Part shown: positions 52,765 through 62,220 of the stretch, one piece after another
How positions within the stretch are numbered: position 1 is the first letter of the stretch
Layout: each line of letters begins with the position of its first letter
NCBI GenBank assembly: GCA_035301545.1
Contig: DATGUA010000037.1
Coordinates: 1-64,000 of the forward strand
Direction: 5' to 3'
Length of the DNA stretch: 64,000 bases
From: DATGUA01 sp035301545
GTDB lineage: Bacteria; Bacillota; Clostridia; Tissierellales; Tissierellaceae
Program-made: the position numbers and the translations under genes
The notes under the pieces: model-generated
Database searches by the model: none
What the model was told of the DNA's origin: nothing
Seen by the model: only the letters and a program-made list of their open reading frames with translations

Positions 52765-55101
52765 TTGACCAAGATAGAATCAGTTGTAAGTAATAAGAGA
52801 ACGGAATTTAGTTTAGGGATCAATATGGAGGATCTATTAATAATGTTTATTGGCTTCTTTATAAGTAGGGTAAATATTTTAGATAAGTTAAGCCCTTTTA
52901 GTATAGCCTTTTTGGGATCTTATTTATTGGTTAAAGGTAAAAATTTGTATTTGTTAATTTCAGTTTTACTAGGTACATTTAGTTTGAGAGGGTTTAAAGG
53001 TGTAGAATATTATATGACCATTATAATAGTATATGAAGTTCTATCTAGAATCAGGGAAGGGAAATCATATACTTTAATTAAATCTTCTTCCATTCCAGCT
53101 TTAATCTTTATAGCTATTAAATCTATATTTATAATCTTAATAGGAGAGTACTATATATATGATATGGTCTTAATATTGATTGAAGGGATAATGATATTTA
53201 CTATGACGTATATTTTTTCTTTCAGTCTTCCTATAGAAGAAGTAAATCATCAAAGTATTAATAATGAGAAACTAATATGTAGTTTTGTAACTTTAGCTCT
53301 GATCTTATCAGGATTTAATAATATAGAATTTTTAGGAATAACTCTTAGGAATATTATATCTGTAGTAATGGTTATGTATCTAAGTTATAAACAAGGTGTA
53401 TTAATGGGTGTAAATGGGGGAATTATATTAGGATTAGTATCTTATATGCCTTCAGCCGAAATGCCATTTGTTATTTCTATTTTAGCAGTAGGAGGTCTTT
53501 TAGCAGGTTTATTTAAAGAATTAGGGAAAATAGGTACTATACTAGGATTTGTATTAGGTAATGGTATAATTAGTTTTTATATAAATAATTTAGGGACTAG
53601 CTTAATATCTACTAGAGAATTAATTTTATCATCTATTATCTTTTTAATTATGGCTCAATATATTGATATAGATATTAAGGAAATATTTGTAGGAGAAAGC
53701 TATACAAAAGAGGAGTCTAAAAATAGAAAAGACGAATTAGTAATTAAAAATTTAAAAAATATGGTTAATTTATTCAATAATCTAAGTAAAATATTCAAAG
53801 AGACTACCTATGAAGATGACATATATTCAACTGGAGAAATATATATTATGATAGATGATATATGTAATAAATCATGTATCAAATGCCCTAAATATAAAAA
53901 GTGTTGGGAAGAAGATTATTATAATACTTATCAAAAAATATTTAATATAATAGGTGCGGTAGAGTCAGAAGCAGTAGATATAAAGAAATATGCTGTATAT
54001 ATGGAAGAATCTTGTGAAAATGGAGAGCATTTATTAAAAAATATTAAGCAATACTATGAAAAATTAAAAGAAGAACATATATGGAATCAAAAATTAATGG
54101 ATCAGAGAAGACTTTTAGCAGAACAATTAGAAAATGTAGGTTATATAGTAGAACAAATGTCTCAAGATATATATAAGATACCAGTTTTTAATGAAGAATT
54201 AGAAGATCTAATTATAAAAGAATTAAAAAATGAAAGAGTATCCTTATCTGATTTAACAGTAGTGGAATCGGATAAAGATGATTTAGAAGTGTTAGTAGGA
54301 TTAGAAAATAATGAAATTTGTCCTCAAAATGTGAGAGAGATAAAAAATATAGTATCTAAAAATTTAGGTTTTCCACTAGCTACTGATTTTTCTATTGGGC
54401 ATACAAGAGAAGATGCGAAAGTGTTAACCTTAACAAAATCTAGTAGATTTGATTTTATAACTAATGTATCTACAGAATCTAATTCAGAAGATAGAATATC
54501 AGGAGATAGTTATACTTATGGTGAGGTAGACACTACAGGATTTGTAGCTATAAGTGATGGAATGGGTATAGGTAAAAAGGCAAATATAGAGAGTCGTACA
54601 GCAATTGAATTATTTGAAAAATTAATGGAAATTAATATGGATAAAAATATAATTATAAAGACTATAAATTCAGTATTAAGAGCGAGAACTGATGAAGAAA
54701 TATTTGCTACCTTAGATTTAGGATTTATTGATCTATATACAGGAAAATTGCAAATGTTAAAAACAGGGGCACCAGCCACATTTATAAAGAGAAAGGATCA
54801 AGTTAATATAGTGAATTCTAGATCTTTACCTATTGGAATACTGAAAGATGTGGAATTTGATATTTATGAAGAGGATTTAGAAGATGGAGATATAATAATT
54901 ATGATGTCAGATGGTATATTAGATAGTAATAGAGATGTTCATAGTCAAGAGTCCTGGATGAAAGATATAATTATGAATATAGATTCTCAAAATCCAAACT
55001 CGATTGCTGAACTAATACTAAAAGAAGCAAAATCTATTAGTGAAAATCATATTACTGATGATATGACTGTCATGGCTACTAAAATATGGAGAAATATTTA
55101 G
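52765..55101 (+). CDS. spoIIE: Stage II sporulation protein E phosphatase
   Basis: SpoIIE dephosphorylates SpoIIAA at the sporulation septum and thereby turns on sigma-F in the forespore. The protein (about 778 residues) has an N-terminal region of roughly ten membrane helices to residue 305, a central regulatory part with Cys pairs (KSCIKCPKYKKC), and a C-terminal PP2C domain with SGDSYTYGEV, AISDGMGIGKKA and MMSDGILDSNRDV. Start choice: GTG 52756 and ATG 52759 both fall on the SD sequence AGGGGTGAT, so TTG at 52765 is better spaced. Expression is probably under Spo0A. Confidence 0.95.
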   Translation: MTKIESVVSNKRTEFSLGINMEDLLIMFIGFFISRVNILDKLSPFSIAFLGSYLLVKGKNLYLLISVLLGTFSLRGFKGVEYYMTIIIVYEVLSRIREGKSYTLIKSSSIPALIFIAIKSIFIILIGEYYIYDMVLILIEGIMIFTMTYIFSFSLPIEEVNHQSINNEKLICSFVTLALILSGFNNIEFLGITLRNIISVVMVMYLSYKQGVLMGVNGGIILGLVSYMPSAEMPFVISILAVGGLLAGLFKELGKIGTILGFVLGNGIISFYINNLGTSLISTRELILSSIIFLIMAQYIDIDIKEIFVGESYTKEESKNRKDELVIKNLKNMVNLFNNLSKIFKETTYEDDIYSTGEIYIMIDDICNKSCIKCPKYKKCWEEDYYNTYQKIFNIIGAVESEAVDIKKYAVYMEESCENGEHLLKNIKQYYEKLKEEHIWNQKLMDQRRLLAEQLENVGYIVEQMSQDIYKIPVFNEELEDLIIKELKNERVSLSDLTVVESDKDDLEVLVGLENNEICPQNVREIKNIVSKNLGFPLATDFSIGHTREDAKVLTLTKSSRFDFITNVSTESNSEDRISGDSYTYGEVDTTGFVAISDGMGIGKKANIESRTAIELFEKLMEINMDKNIIIKTINSVLRARTDEEIFATLDLGFIDLYTGKLQMLKTGAPATFIKRKDQVNIVNSRSLPIGILKDVEFDIYEEDLEDGDIIIMMSDGILDSNRDVHSQESWMKDIIMNIDSQNPNSIAELILKEAKSISENHITDDMTVMATKIWRNI

Positions 55102-55124
55102 GGAGAAATATTTCTCCCTTTTTA
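55101..55124 (+). terminator. Terminator of spoIIE
   Basis: GGGAGAAAT and ATTTCTCCC with T-run; it begins at the stop codon. Confidence 0.87.
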
Positions 55125-55180
55125 TTTTGTTTTTTTAAGTATATTAGTGTATATTATATATAGAAGATTTAGGTGATAAA

Positions 55181-56566
55181 ATGGAAAATAAAGTGATAAA
55201 CAATATATTAAATTATAATTTAATAACTGAGGGAGATACTATAGTCATTGGGGTATCAGGTGGTCCAGACTCTATGGCTTTACTTTATACTTTAATAGAA
55301 ACAAAGGAATTTATAAATTTTAATATTATAATAGTTCATATAAATCATGGGGTTAGAGGAGAAGAAGCCTTAAAAGATGAATTATTTGTAAAGGAAAAAG
55401 CAGAAGAATTAAATATACCTTATTATTCTAAGACTATAGATATGGTAGGATATGCAAAAGATAATAAAATAAGCGAAGAAGAAGCAGGTAGAAAATTAAG
55501 ATATGGATTTTTTAGACAAATACTATCTAAAAAAGGTAAAGGGAAAATAGCAGTAGCTCATAACAAAGATGATCAGGCTGAAACTTTATTAATGCGTATA
55601 TTTAGAGGAACAGGAATAGATGGATTAAAAGGGATGGATTTTTTACAAAAAGATATAATCAGACCTATACTTAATATAAGTAGAGAAGATATAGAAAAAT
55701 ATATTGAAAAAAATAAAATAGAAACAGTATTAGATAAAACTAATTTAATGCCTATATATACGAGAAATCAGATAAGACTAGAATTAATACCTTACATTGA
55801 GAAAAATTTCAACCCGAATTTAATTGATACTATGTGGAGATTATCTGAAACTTCTACACTAGATAGTAACTTTCTTGAAAGATATTCTGAAGATAAATAT
55901 AATAATATGTTGAAATCGAAAGACAAAACTTATATAGTCTTAGATGTTGATATGTTTAATAAAGAAGATGAGAGCATTAAAAATAGAATTGTAAGGATGT
56001 CTATAGAAAAGATATTAGGAGACTTACAAGGGTTTAGTAGAGAGCATATTAATTCTTTAGTCAAATTATTTGAATTAGGTGAAACAGGGAAAGAAATCCA
56101 TTTACCTAGAAATATAATAGGGAAAGTAGATTATAAGGAATTACAAATATATATAGAAAAATTTAAGTCTAAAAATATCTATAGTTATAAACTAAACTTA
56201 GGTTATAATGAGATAATTGATATAGGATATGAATTAGATTTAGAGGTTTTACCTATAGAAGATGTAAATCTTAAAAAGGGGAAGAAAGATACTAGATATT
56301 TTGATTATGATAAAATAGAAGGAGAACTATATATTAGGAATAGGAGAGCTGGAGATAGGCTAGTTCCATTTGGTATGAAAGGTAGGAAAAAGTTAAAAGA
56401 TTATTTTATTGATGAAAAAATATCTAGAGATTTAAGAGATGAAATTCCATTAATAATTGATGAAAAAAATATTATATGGGTAATAGGATATAGAACTAGT
56501 AATTTATATAAGATTGATAATAAAACTAAAAAGGTATTAGCAATAAGGTATCAAAAAAGTAAATAG
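55181..56566 (+). CDS. tilS: tRNA(Ile)-lysidine synthase
   Basis: TilS converts C34 of the CAU-anticodon tRNA-Ile into lysidine so that it reads AUA. The PP-loop ATP motif SGGPDSMALLY is at about residue 30, followed by HINHGVRGEEA, AHNKDDQAETLLMRIFRGTG, and the C-terminal domains with RRAGDRLVPFGMKGRKKLKDYFID. Length is 461 residues. AGGTGAT precedes the ATG. Next to hpt and ftsH, as in most Firmicutes. Confidence 0.96.
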   Translation: MENKVINNILNYNLITEGDTIVIGVSGGPDSMALLYTLIETKEFINFNIIIVHINHGVRGEEALKDELFVKEKAEELNIPYYSKTIDMVGYAKDNKISEEEAGRKLRYGFFRQILSKKGKGKIAVAHNKDDQAETLLMRIFRGTGIDGLKGMDFLQKDIIRPILNISREDIEKYIEKNKIETVLDKTNLMPIYTRNQIRLELIPYIEKNFNPNLIDTMWRLSETSTLDSNFLERYSEDKYNNMLKSKDKTYIVLDVDMFNKEDESIKNRIVRMSIEKILGDLQGFSREHINSLVKLFELGETGKEIHLPRNIIGKVDYKELQIYIEKFKSKNIYSYKLNLGYNEIIDIGYELDLEVLPIEDVNLKKGKKDTRYFDYDKIEGELYIRNRRAGDRLVPFGMKGRKKLKDYFIDEKISRDLRDEIPLIIDEKNIIWVIGYRTSNLYKIDNKTKKVLAIRYQKSK

Positions 56567-56576
56567 GAGGACGAGA

Positions 56577-57125
56577 ATGGATAATGCAGTAAAAAAGGTA
56601 TTGATTTCAAGTGAAGAGATTAGAAAAAGAGTAGAAGAATTAGGAAATCAGATAACTGAGGACTATAAAGATAGTGACAAAGAGTTAGTAGTGATAGGTA
56701 TATTAAAAGGAGCAGCTATCTTTATGTCTGAATTAAGTCAAAGGATTAAGTTACCAATTACTATGGACTTTATGGCTGTATCTAGTTATGGGAAATCTTC
56801 CATCTCTACAGGTGAGGTAAGAATTATAAAGGATTTAGATTTTTCTGTAGAAGGAAAAGACTTGTTAATTGTTGAAGACATTGTAGATACTGGATTAACT
56901 TTAAGTTATTTAACAGATAGTTTGAAAAAGAGAGGGGCAAATAGTGTAAAGATTGTAACTTTATTAGATAAACCTGAGAGAAGAAATATGAAGGTACATA
57001 TAGATTACTTAGGCTTTGAAGTTCCTGATGAATTTATTGTAGGATATGGATTAGATTATGCTGAAAAATATAGAAATTTTCCCTATGTAGCAGCGTTGAA
57101 AGAGGAAGTATATAAACAGTCTTAG
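56577..57125 (+). CDS. hpt: Hypoxanthine-guanine phosphoribosyltransferase
   Basis: Hpt salvages hypoxanthine and guanine with PRPP. The PRPP-binding loop LLIVEDIVDTGLTL, the ILKGAAIFMSEL segment and DFMAVSSYG are diagnostic. Length is 182 residues. AGGAGGACGAG precedes the ATG; only 10 bases separate it from tilS, so the two are probably one transcript. Confidence 0.97.
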   Translation: MDNAVKKVLISSEEIRKRVEELGNQITEDYKDSDKELVVIGILKGAAIFMSELSQRIKLPITMDFMAVSSYGKSSISTGEVRIIKDLDFSVEGKDLLIVEDIVDTGLTLSYLTDSLKKRGANSVKIVTLLDKPERRNMKVHIDYLGFEVPDEFIVGYGLDYAEKYRNFPYVAALKEEVYKQS

Positions 57126-57197
57126 TATTGAATTGATATAGTCTATATGATATAATGATAAAATATTATCTATCCGTATGTGGAGGGAGGACTTAAT

Positions 57198-59159
57198 TTG
57201 CGAAGAACTTTTAGGGGTATAAGTTTTTATTTACTTATACTAATATTGATAATGTTTGGTGCTAGAATGTTAGGACAAAATATAGATCCAGTTCAGGAAA
57301 TGGATGTTACAGAATTAATAGAAAATCTAGACGGTGAAGAAGTAGAAAAGATCTGGATGGTTGGTAATGTAGCAGAAGGAAAGTTAAAGGATGGAACTGA
57401 ATTTACAACGTTTATACCAGACTCAGTAGATACAAATTTTTATGATAATTATCTTAAAAATTTAGTAGATAGTAATAGTATTAGTTTTGGAGGTGAACCT
57501 GAACCAGGTACACCTTGGTATGTAGAGATGTTACCTACATTTATATTGATATTTGGTTTTGGAATATTTTGGTTTATGCTAATGAGACAGTCACAAGGTG
57601 GCGGAGCAGGTCGTGCAATGTCTTTTGGAAAAAGTAAAGCCAAATTGCATAAAGAGAGTGAATCAGAACTAATTACTTTTGATGATGTAGCAGGACTAGA
57701 AGAAGAGAAAGAGGAGTTAAAAGAAGTAGTAGACTTCTTAAGAAATCCCAAGAAATATATAAATATTGGGGCTAGGATACCGACAGGGCTACTAATGATA
57801 GGTCCACCAGGTACTGGTAAAACTTATTTAAGTAAAGCAACAGCTGGTGAAGCTCATGTACCATTTTTCACTATTTCAGGTTCTGATTTTGTGGAAATGT
57901 TTGTAGGAGTTGGGGCTAGTAGAGTAAGAGATTTATTTGAACAAGCAAAAAAGAATGCACCTTGTATTATATTTGTAGATGAAATAGATGCAGTAGGTAG
58001 AAAAAGAGGTGCAGGAATGGGTGGAGGACATGATGAGAGAGAACAAACTCTAAATCAATTATTAGTCGAAATGGATGGGTTTGGAACTAATGAAGGTATA
58101 ATCGTTATGGCAGCTACTAATAGACCGGATATTTTGGACCCTGCATTATTAAGACCAGGTAGATTTGATAGACAAATTTTTGTAGGTTTACCTGATATAA
58201 GAGCTAGGGAAGCTATTTTAGAGGTTCATACTAGAAATAAACCTTTAGAAGAAGATGTAAAGCTGAAAACTGTAGCTAGAAGAACACCAGGATTTACTCC
58301 TGCAGATTTAGAAAACCTAGTTAACGAAGCAGCATTATTATCTGCTAGATATAATTTAAGTAGAATACCAATGAATATAATGGAAGAAGCATCGATTAAA
58401 GTGCAGGCTGGACCTGAAAAGAAAAGCCGGGTTATTAGTGAAAAGGAAAGAAGACTTACAGCTTATCATGAAGGTGGGCATGCATTAACTTCTAGATTAA
58501 TGCCAGGAACAGATCCAGTTCATATGGTTACTATAGTTCCAAGAGGAAGGGCAGGAGGATTTACAGCCTATATACCTGAAGAAGATGTTAATTATATGAC
58601 TAAAAATGAAATGGAAAAGAAATTAGTAGTTTTACTTGGAGGCCGTGTAGCTGAAGCCGTAGTATTAGGTGATATAAGTACAGGAGCTCAAAATGATATT
58701 GAAAGAGCTACTAAGATGGTAAGAGAAATGGTAACTCATTATGGTATGAACGATAAATTAGGACCTATGGCTTATGGAACTCAAGAAGAAGAAGTGTTCG
58801 TAGGTAGAGACATGGGAAGAGGTAGGAACTACTCAGAAGAAGTAGCAGCTACTATCGATAGAGAAATGAGAAAATTAATTGATGATGCTTATATTAAAGC
58901 AGAACAACTTATAAAAGATAATATCGATAAACTTCATAGGATAGCAAAGGAGTTATTAGAAAAGGAAACTTTAGATGCAAAAGAATTTGAAGCTTTATTC
59001 TTAGATAAGGCAGAAGAAGATATAGAAAAAGATGCTTATGAAAAGACTAAAATTGATTATGATAAATTAGAAGATCAAAATGAGGATACAAAAAATAACA
59101 AGGATGTAAATAATAAAGAAATAGATAATAAAAAAGACGAAGATGATCTAGAAGAATAA
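57198..59159 (+). CDS. ftsH: ATP-dependent zinc metalloprotease FtsH
   Basis: FtsH is a membrane-bound hexameric AAA protease that removes damaged and regulatory proteins. Two membrane helices (about residues 8-22 and 111-130) flank a small outer domain. The AAA part has Walker A GPPGTGKT at 202-209, Walker B IIFVDEIDA and the SRH, and the protease part has HEGGH. A charged, Asn- and Asp-rich tail closes the protein. I take the TTG at 57198, 7 bases after GGAGG; a GTG at 57180 lies before the site. Predicted length is 653 residues. Confidence 0.96.
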   Translation: MRRTFRGISFYLLILILIMFGARMLGQNIDPVQEMDVTELIENLDGEEVEKIWMVGNVAEGKLKDGTEFTTFIPDSVDTNFYDNYLKNLVDSNSISFGGEPEPGTPWYVEMLPTFILIFGFGIFWFMLMRQSQGGGAGRAMSFGKSKAKLHKESESELITFDDVAGLEEEKEELKEVVDFLRNPKKYINIGARIPTGLLMIGPPGTGKTYLSKATAGEAHVPFFTISGSDFVEMFVGVGASRVRDLFEQAKKNAPCIIFVDEIDAVGRKRGAGMGGGHDEREQTLNQLLVEMDGFGTNEGIIVMAATNRPDILDPALLRPGRFDRQIFVGLPDIRAREAILEVHTRNKPLEEDVKLKTVARRTPGFTPADLENLVNEAALLSARYNLSRIPMNIMEEASIKVQAGPEKKSRVISEKERRLTAYHEGGHALTSRLMPGTDPVHMVTIVPRGRAGGFTAYIPEEDVNYMTKNEMEKKLVVLLGGRVAEAVVLGDISTGAQNDIERATKMVREMVTHYGMNDKLGPMAYGTQEEEVFVGRDMGRGRNYSEEVAATIDREMRKLIDDAYIKAEQLIKDNIDKLHRIAKELLEKETLDAKEFEALFLDKAEEDIEKDAYEKTKIDYDKLEDQNEDTKNNKDVNNKEIDNKKDEDDLEE

Positions 59160-59189
59160 ATCAGACATAAGTTTAAATACTAAATAGAG

Positions 59190-59252
59190 CCTCTATCTGC
59201 AGATAATATGCTATTGGTTAGCAAGTATCTATAGATAGAGGATTATTTATTA
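59190..59252 (+). terminator. Long two-part hairpin after ftsH
   Basis: CCTCTATCT and AGATAGAGG form the base, AGATA/TATCT continues it after a 2-base mismatch, and TGCTA/TAGCA caps it with a TTGG loop. An A/T-rich run follows. It probably ends the ftsH message, though it is longer than usual for a terminator. Confidence 0.65.
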
Positions 59253-59323
59253 AAAGATTTAGGATGAGTAGTTTTATTATTAATATTATTTAGAATAGAA
59301 GTCTAATGAATAGAGGGATAGTC

Positions 59324-60097
59324 ATGTTATTAGCAATAGATGTAGGAAATACTAATATAGTCTTTGGGATTTTCAAAGGTGAAGAACTTTTGTATAACTG
59401 GAGAATATCTACAGATAAAAACCGAACATCTGATGAATATGGTTTATTATTTAAACAAATTATAAAACATCATGATCTAAAATCAACAGAGATCAAAGAT
59501 ATTATATTGTCGTCAGTAGTACCTCCATTAATGCATACATTACCATCTATGTGTAATAAATTTTTTAATATAGATCCTATAATTGTTAGTTCAGATACTG
59601 AAACAGGGATGGAAATAAAATATGAAAATCCAAAAGAAGTAGGAGCTGACAGAATAGTAAATGCTGTAGCAGGCTATGAGAAGTATGGAGGACCATTAAT
59701 AATTGTAGATTTTGGAACTGCTATTACTTTTGATTCTATATCTAGAAATGGTGATTATATAGGAGGAGCGATAGTACCAGGTATATCAATATCTACTGAT
59801 GCTTTATTTGCACGAGCGTCTAAACTACCTAAAGTAGAATTATCTAAACCAAATAGAATAATAGGTAGAAACACAGCTAGTAGTATTCAATCTGGTATAG
59901 TATATGGATATATTGGATTAGTAGATTCCATTATTAAACAGATGTTAGAAGAGATGTATGAAGAAGGAGTTAAGGTAAATGTAATAGCAACAGGAGGATT
60001 CTCTACCTTAATTTCTAGTGAAAGTAAGTATATCGAAGATGTTGATGGACTTTTAACTTTAAATGGATTAAAAATTATATATGAGAAGAATAGGTAA
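59324..60097 (+). CDS. coaX: Type III pantothenate kinase
   Basis: CoaX phosphorylates pantothenate as the first step of coenzyme A synthesis. The type III features are seen: MLLAIDVGNTNIVFG, the DxGTA motif in IVDFGTAITFD, GGAIVPG and ATGGFS. Type III enzymes are not inhibited by CoA. The ATG at 59324 is preferred, with AGAGGG 6 bases upstream; ATG at 59306 precedes that site. Length is 257 residues. Confidence 0.95.
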   Translation: MLLAIDVGNTNIVFGIFKGEELLYNWRISTDKNRTSDEYGLLFKQIIKHHDLKSTEIKDIILSSVVPPLMHTLPSMCNKFFNIDPIIVSSDTETGMEIKYENPKEVGADRIVNAVAGYEKYGGPLIIVDFGTAITFDSISRNGDYIGGAIVPGISISTDALFARASKLPKVELSKPNRIIGRNTASSIQSGIVYGYIGLVDSIIKQMLEEMYEEGVKVNVIATGGFSTLISSESKYIEDVDGLLTLNGLKIIYEKNR

Positions 60098-60125
60098 GTG
60101 GCTTAAGTAAGTTACTTATTTTTTA
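60096..60125 (+). terminator. Weak terminator between coaX and dusB
   Basis: AAGTGGCTT pairs with AGTTACTT with two G-U pairs, followed by ATTTTTTA; it starts at the coaX stop codon. Confidence 0.65.
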
Positions 60126-60142
60126 TATAGAGGTGAAGAAAG

Positions 60143-61111
60143 ATGAATATAGGTGATATAAGCCTAGATGGTAATATAATATTAGCTCCTATGGCAGGTA
60201 TAACTGATTTAGGATTTAGAATTATTTGTAAGGAATTTGGAGCAGATTTAGTTTTTACTGAAATGATAAGTGCTAAAGGTTTATATTATGGAGATAAAAA
60301 AACTAATACATTAAGCCAAATAAGAGAAGAGAAACCAGTCGGGATTCAAATATTTGGATCAGATCCTAATATAATGTCTTATATTATAGAAAATGATTTA
60401 AACAATCGTAAAGAGATAGATATTATAGACATAAACATGGGATGTCCTGCACCTAAAATAGTAAAGAATCAAGAAGGTAGTGCATTAACAAAAAATCCTA
60501 AATTAGTTAGAAATATACTAAGAAAAGTAGTTAAAGTATCAAAGAAACCTATAACTATAAAGATAAGAATGGGCTGGGATCATGAGAATATAAATGCTTT
60601 AGAAATCGCTAAAATAGCAGAGGAAGAAGGAGTAAGTGCTCTTACTATTCATGGTAGAACTAGAGATATGTTTTACTCTGGTGAAGCAGATTGGAAGTTT
60701 ATATCTAAGATCAAAGAATCAGTAAATATACCAATTATCGGAAATGGAGACATATTTGAACCAGAAGACGCTATTAAAATGTTAGAAGAAACTGGCTGTG
60801 ATGGTGTAGCTATAGCTAGAGGGGCTATGGGAAACCCTTGGATATTTGAAAGAATAAAGAAATTAAAGCTAGGAAAAAGCCAAAATACACCAGCTAGTTC
60901 TGAAATAATTAAGACCATCATAAGACATTTAGATTTAGTATGTGAATTTAAAGGGGAGAATATAGGAGTCCGAGAGATTAGGAAACATATATCCTGGTAT
61001 TTGAAAGGTATGCCTAATTCAAGTTTAATTAGAAATAAAATTAATAAAATGAATAATAGAGAATCAATTGAGAATATTTTATTAGAATATTTAGAGAAAT
61101 ATCTTATATAA
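60143..61111 (+). CDS. dusB: tRNA dihydrouridine synthase DusB
   Basis: DusB reduces specific uridines in tRNA to dihydrouridine with FMN and NADPH. The TIM-barrel motifs are APMAGITDLGFR, INMGCPAPKIVKN (catalytic Cys in MGCPAP), IHGRTRDMFYSG, and IGNGDIFEPEDA, with ARGAMGNPWIF near the C-terminus. Length is 322 residues. GAGGTGAAGA precedes the ATG. Position before greA is conserved, with one extra gene between here. Confidence 0.96.
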   Translation: MNIGDISLDGNIILAPMAGITDLGFRIICKEFGADLVFTEMISAKGLYYGDKKTNTLSQIREEKPVGIQIFGSDPNIMSYIIENDLNNRKEIDIIDINMGCPAPKIVKNQEGSALTKNPKLVRNILRKVVKVSKKPITIKIRMGWDHENINALEIAKIAEEEGVSALTIHGRTRDMFYSGEADWKFISKIKESVNIPIIGNGDIFEPEDAIKMLEETGCDGVAIARGAMGNPWIFERIKKLKLGKSQNTPASSEIIKTIIRHLDLVCEFKGENIGVREIRKHISWYLKGMPNSSLIRNKINKMNNRESIENILLEYLEKYLI

Positions 61112-61119
61112 GTATAATA

Positions 61120-61166
61120 TATCACCTCCCTATCATATAATATAAAAATATAATAGAGAGGTGATA
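61120..61166 (+). promoter_or_regulatory. Shine-Dalgarno-sequestering hairpin with anti-SD sequence
   Basis: TATCACCTCCCTAT (61120-61133) pairs with ATAGAGAGGTGATA (61153-61166) over 14 positions with one mismatch and a 19-base loop. The 5' arm contains ATCACCTCC, the sequence of the 16S rRNA 3' tail, and the 3' arm contains the binding site of the following gene. No T-run follows, so it is not a terminator. Confidence 0.7.
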
Positions 61167-61168
61167 AT

Positions 61169-62095
61169 ATAAGTTTATTATATATAGTTAGTAGTAAAAA
61201 ATATAAAGAGTATTTTAAAACAGGTGTATATAAATATGTTTTAGACCTATTATTACCAAAATATAAACCACAAGTTTTAGATGAAATTATAGTAGATGAA
61301 GAAATAGTAGGAAATATAGTAGGATTAAATTTAAAAGATATTGATTATTATAATAATAAAGAATTAGAAGTCTATATTGAAAATCTATTACAAATTAAAA
61401 ATGAAGATAATAAAACTATATATATAGAAGAATTAGATTTTAAGGATATAGATATACAGAAATTGATAGAGAAAAATTCAAATTTATCATTTCCAAGAGG
61501 AAAAGGTATACGATATTATAATATACCTATAATAACAAAAGATATATTAAAGAGTATGGACCAAAATATTTTAAAACAAGAGCTATTATTAATAGTAGAT
61601 AGTAAAGAAGATGCTTTAGAATTAATAGATAAAATAAATTATAAATTTAAATTTATATCTTTGATTGGTTTATATGGTAAGGAATCTAAAGATATTTATA
61701 AAGAGGTTTTAGAAGATTATGGGATTTCAATATTTCAACCAGAGAATTTAAAAAATAATTTAAATAACTATGATGTAATAATAAATACTTCAGAAAAGAA
61801 ATGTTTAAATAATATGAAGATAAAGAAAAGAGCTATAGTATTTGATTTTAGTCTATCAAGAAGTTTACAAAACTTAGAAAGAAAAAATATAATTCAAGAT
61901 ATAAAGTTGAAGATAAAAGACCAAGATTTGAAGGAAAATCCTTGGATAGATAGAGTAGTAACTGCAGATGTATATGAGGGGTTATTTAAAGAGGAGTTTA
62001 AGGAATATTATCAAATAATAATAAAAGATGATATAAAAGATTATTATTTAGATGATTATATTGATAAAAATATCAAAATCAAGGGAATTTATTAA
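61169..62095 (+). CDS. Unknown protein between dusB and greA, probable AUA start
   Basis: The frame is open from a stop at 61154-61156 to TAA at 62093-62095 and is protein-like throughout (SLLYIVSSKKYKEYFKTG opening, then YVLDLLLPKYKP). A strong site AGAGGTGAT at 61157-61165 has no ATG, GTG or TTG after it; AUA at 61169 is 7 bases on and in frame. The first regular start in this frame, TTG 61463, would cut off 98 residues and has no binding site. The 308-residue product has a Rossmann-like middle (LLLIVDSKEDALELI, FISLIGLYGKES, YDVIINTSEKK) and no motif I recognise. Function unknown. A hairpin hides the ribosome binding site. Confidence 0.65.
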   Translation: MSLLYIVSSKKYKEYFKTGVYKYVLDLLLPKYKPQVLDEIIVDEEIVGNIVGLNLKDIDYYNNKELEVYIENLLQIKNEDNKTIYIEELDFKDIDIQKLIEKNSNLSFPRGKGIRYYNIPIITKDILKSMDQNILKQELLLIVDSKEDALELIDKINYKFKFISLIGLYGKESKDIYKEVLEDYGISIFQPENLKNNLNNYDVIINTSEKKCLNNMKIKKRAIVFDFSLSRSLQNLERKNIIQDIKLKIKDQDLKENPWIDRVVTADVYEGLFKEEFKEYYQIIIKDDIKDYYLDDYIDKNIKIKGIY

Positions 62096-62220
62096 CTACT
62101 TGACATTAATGATTGCCTTGATTATAATGTTTTCCATATAAGATTGTATGGGTTAAATAATAAGAAAAATAAAATTAATATATAGGCTGAAGCCTCATAA
62201 TGTGAGAAAGGGAGAGAAGA

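Noticed and set aside
61463..62095. TTG at 61463 as start of the unknown gene
   Set aside because: No ribosome binding site is seen there and the frame is coding-like for 98 more codons upstream to a strong site.
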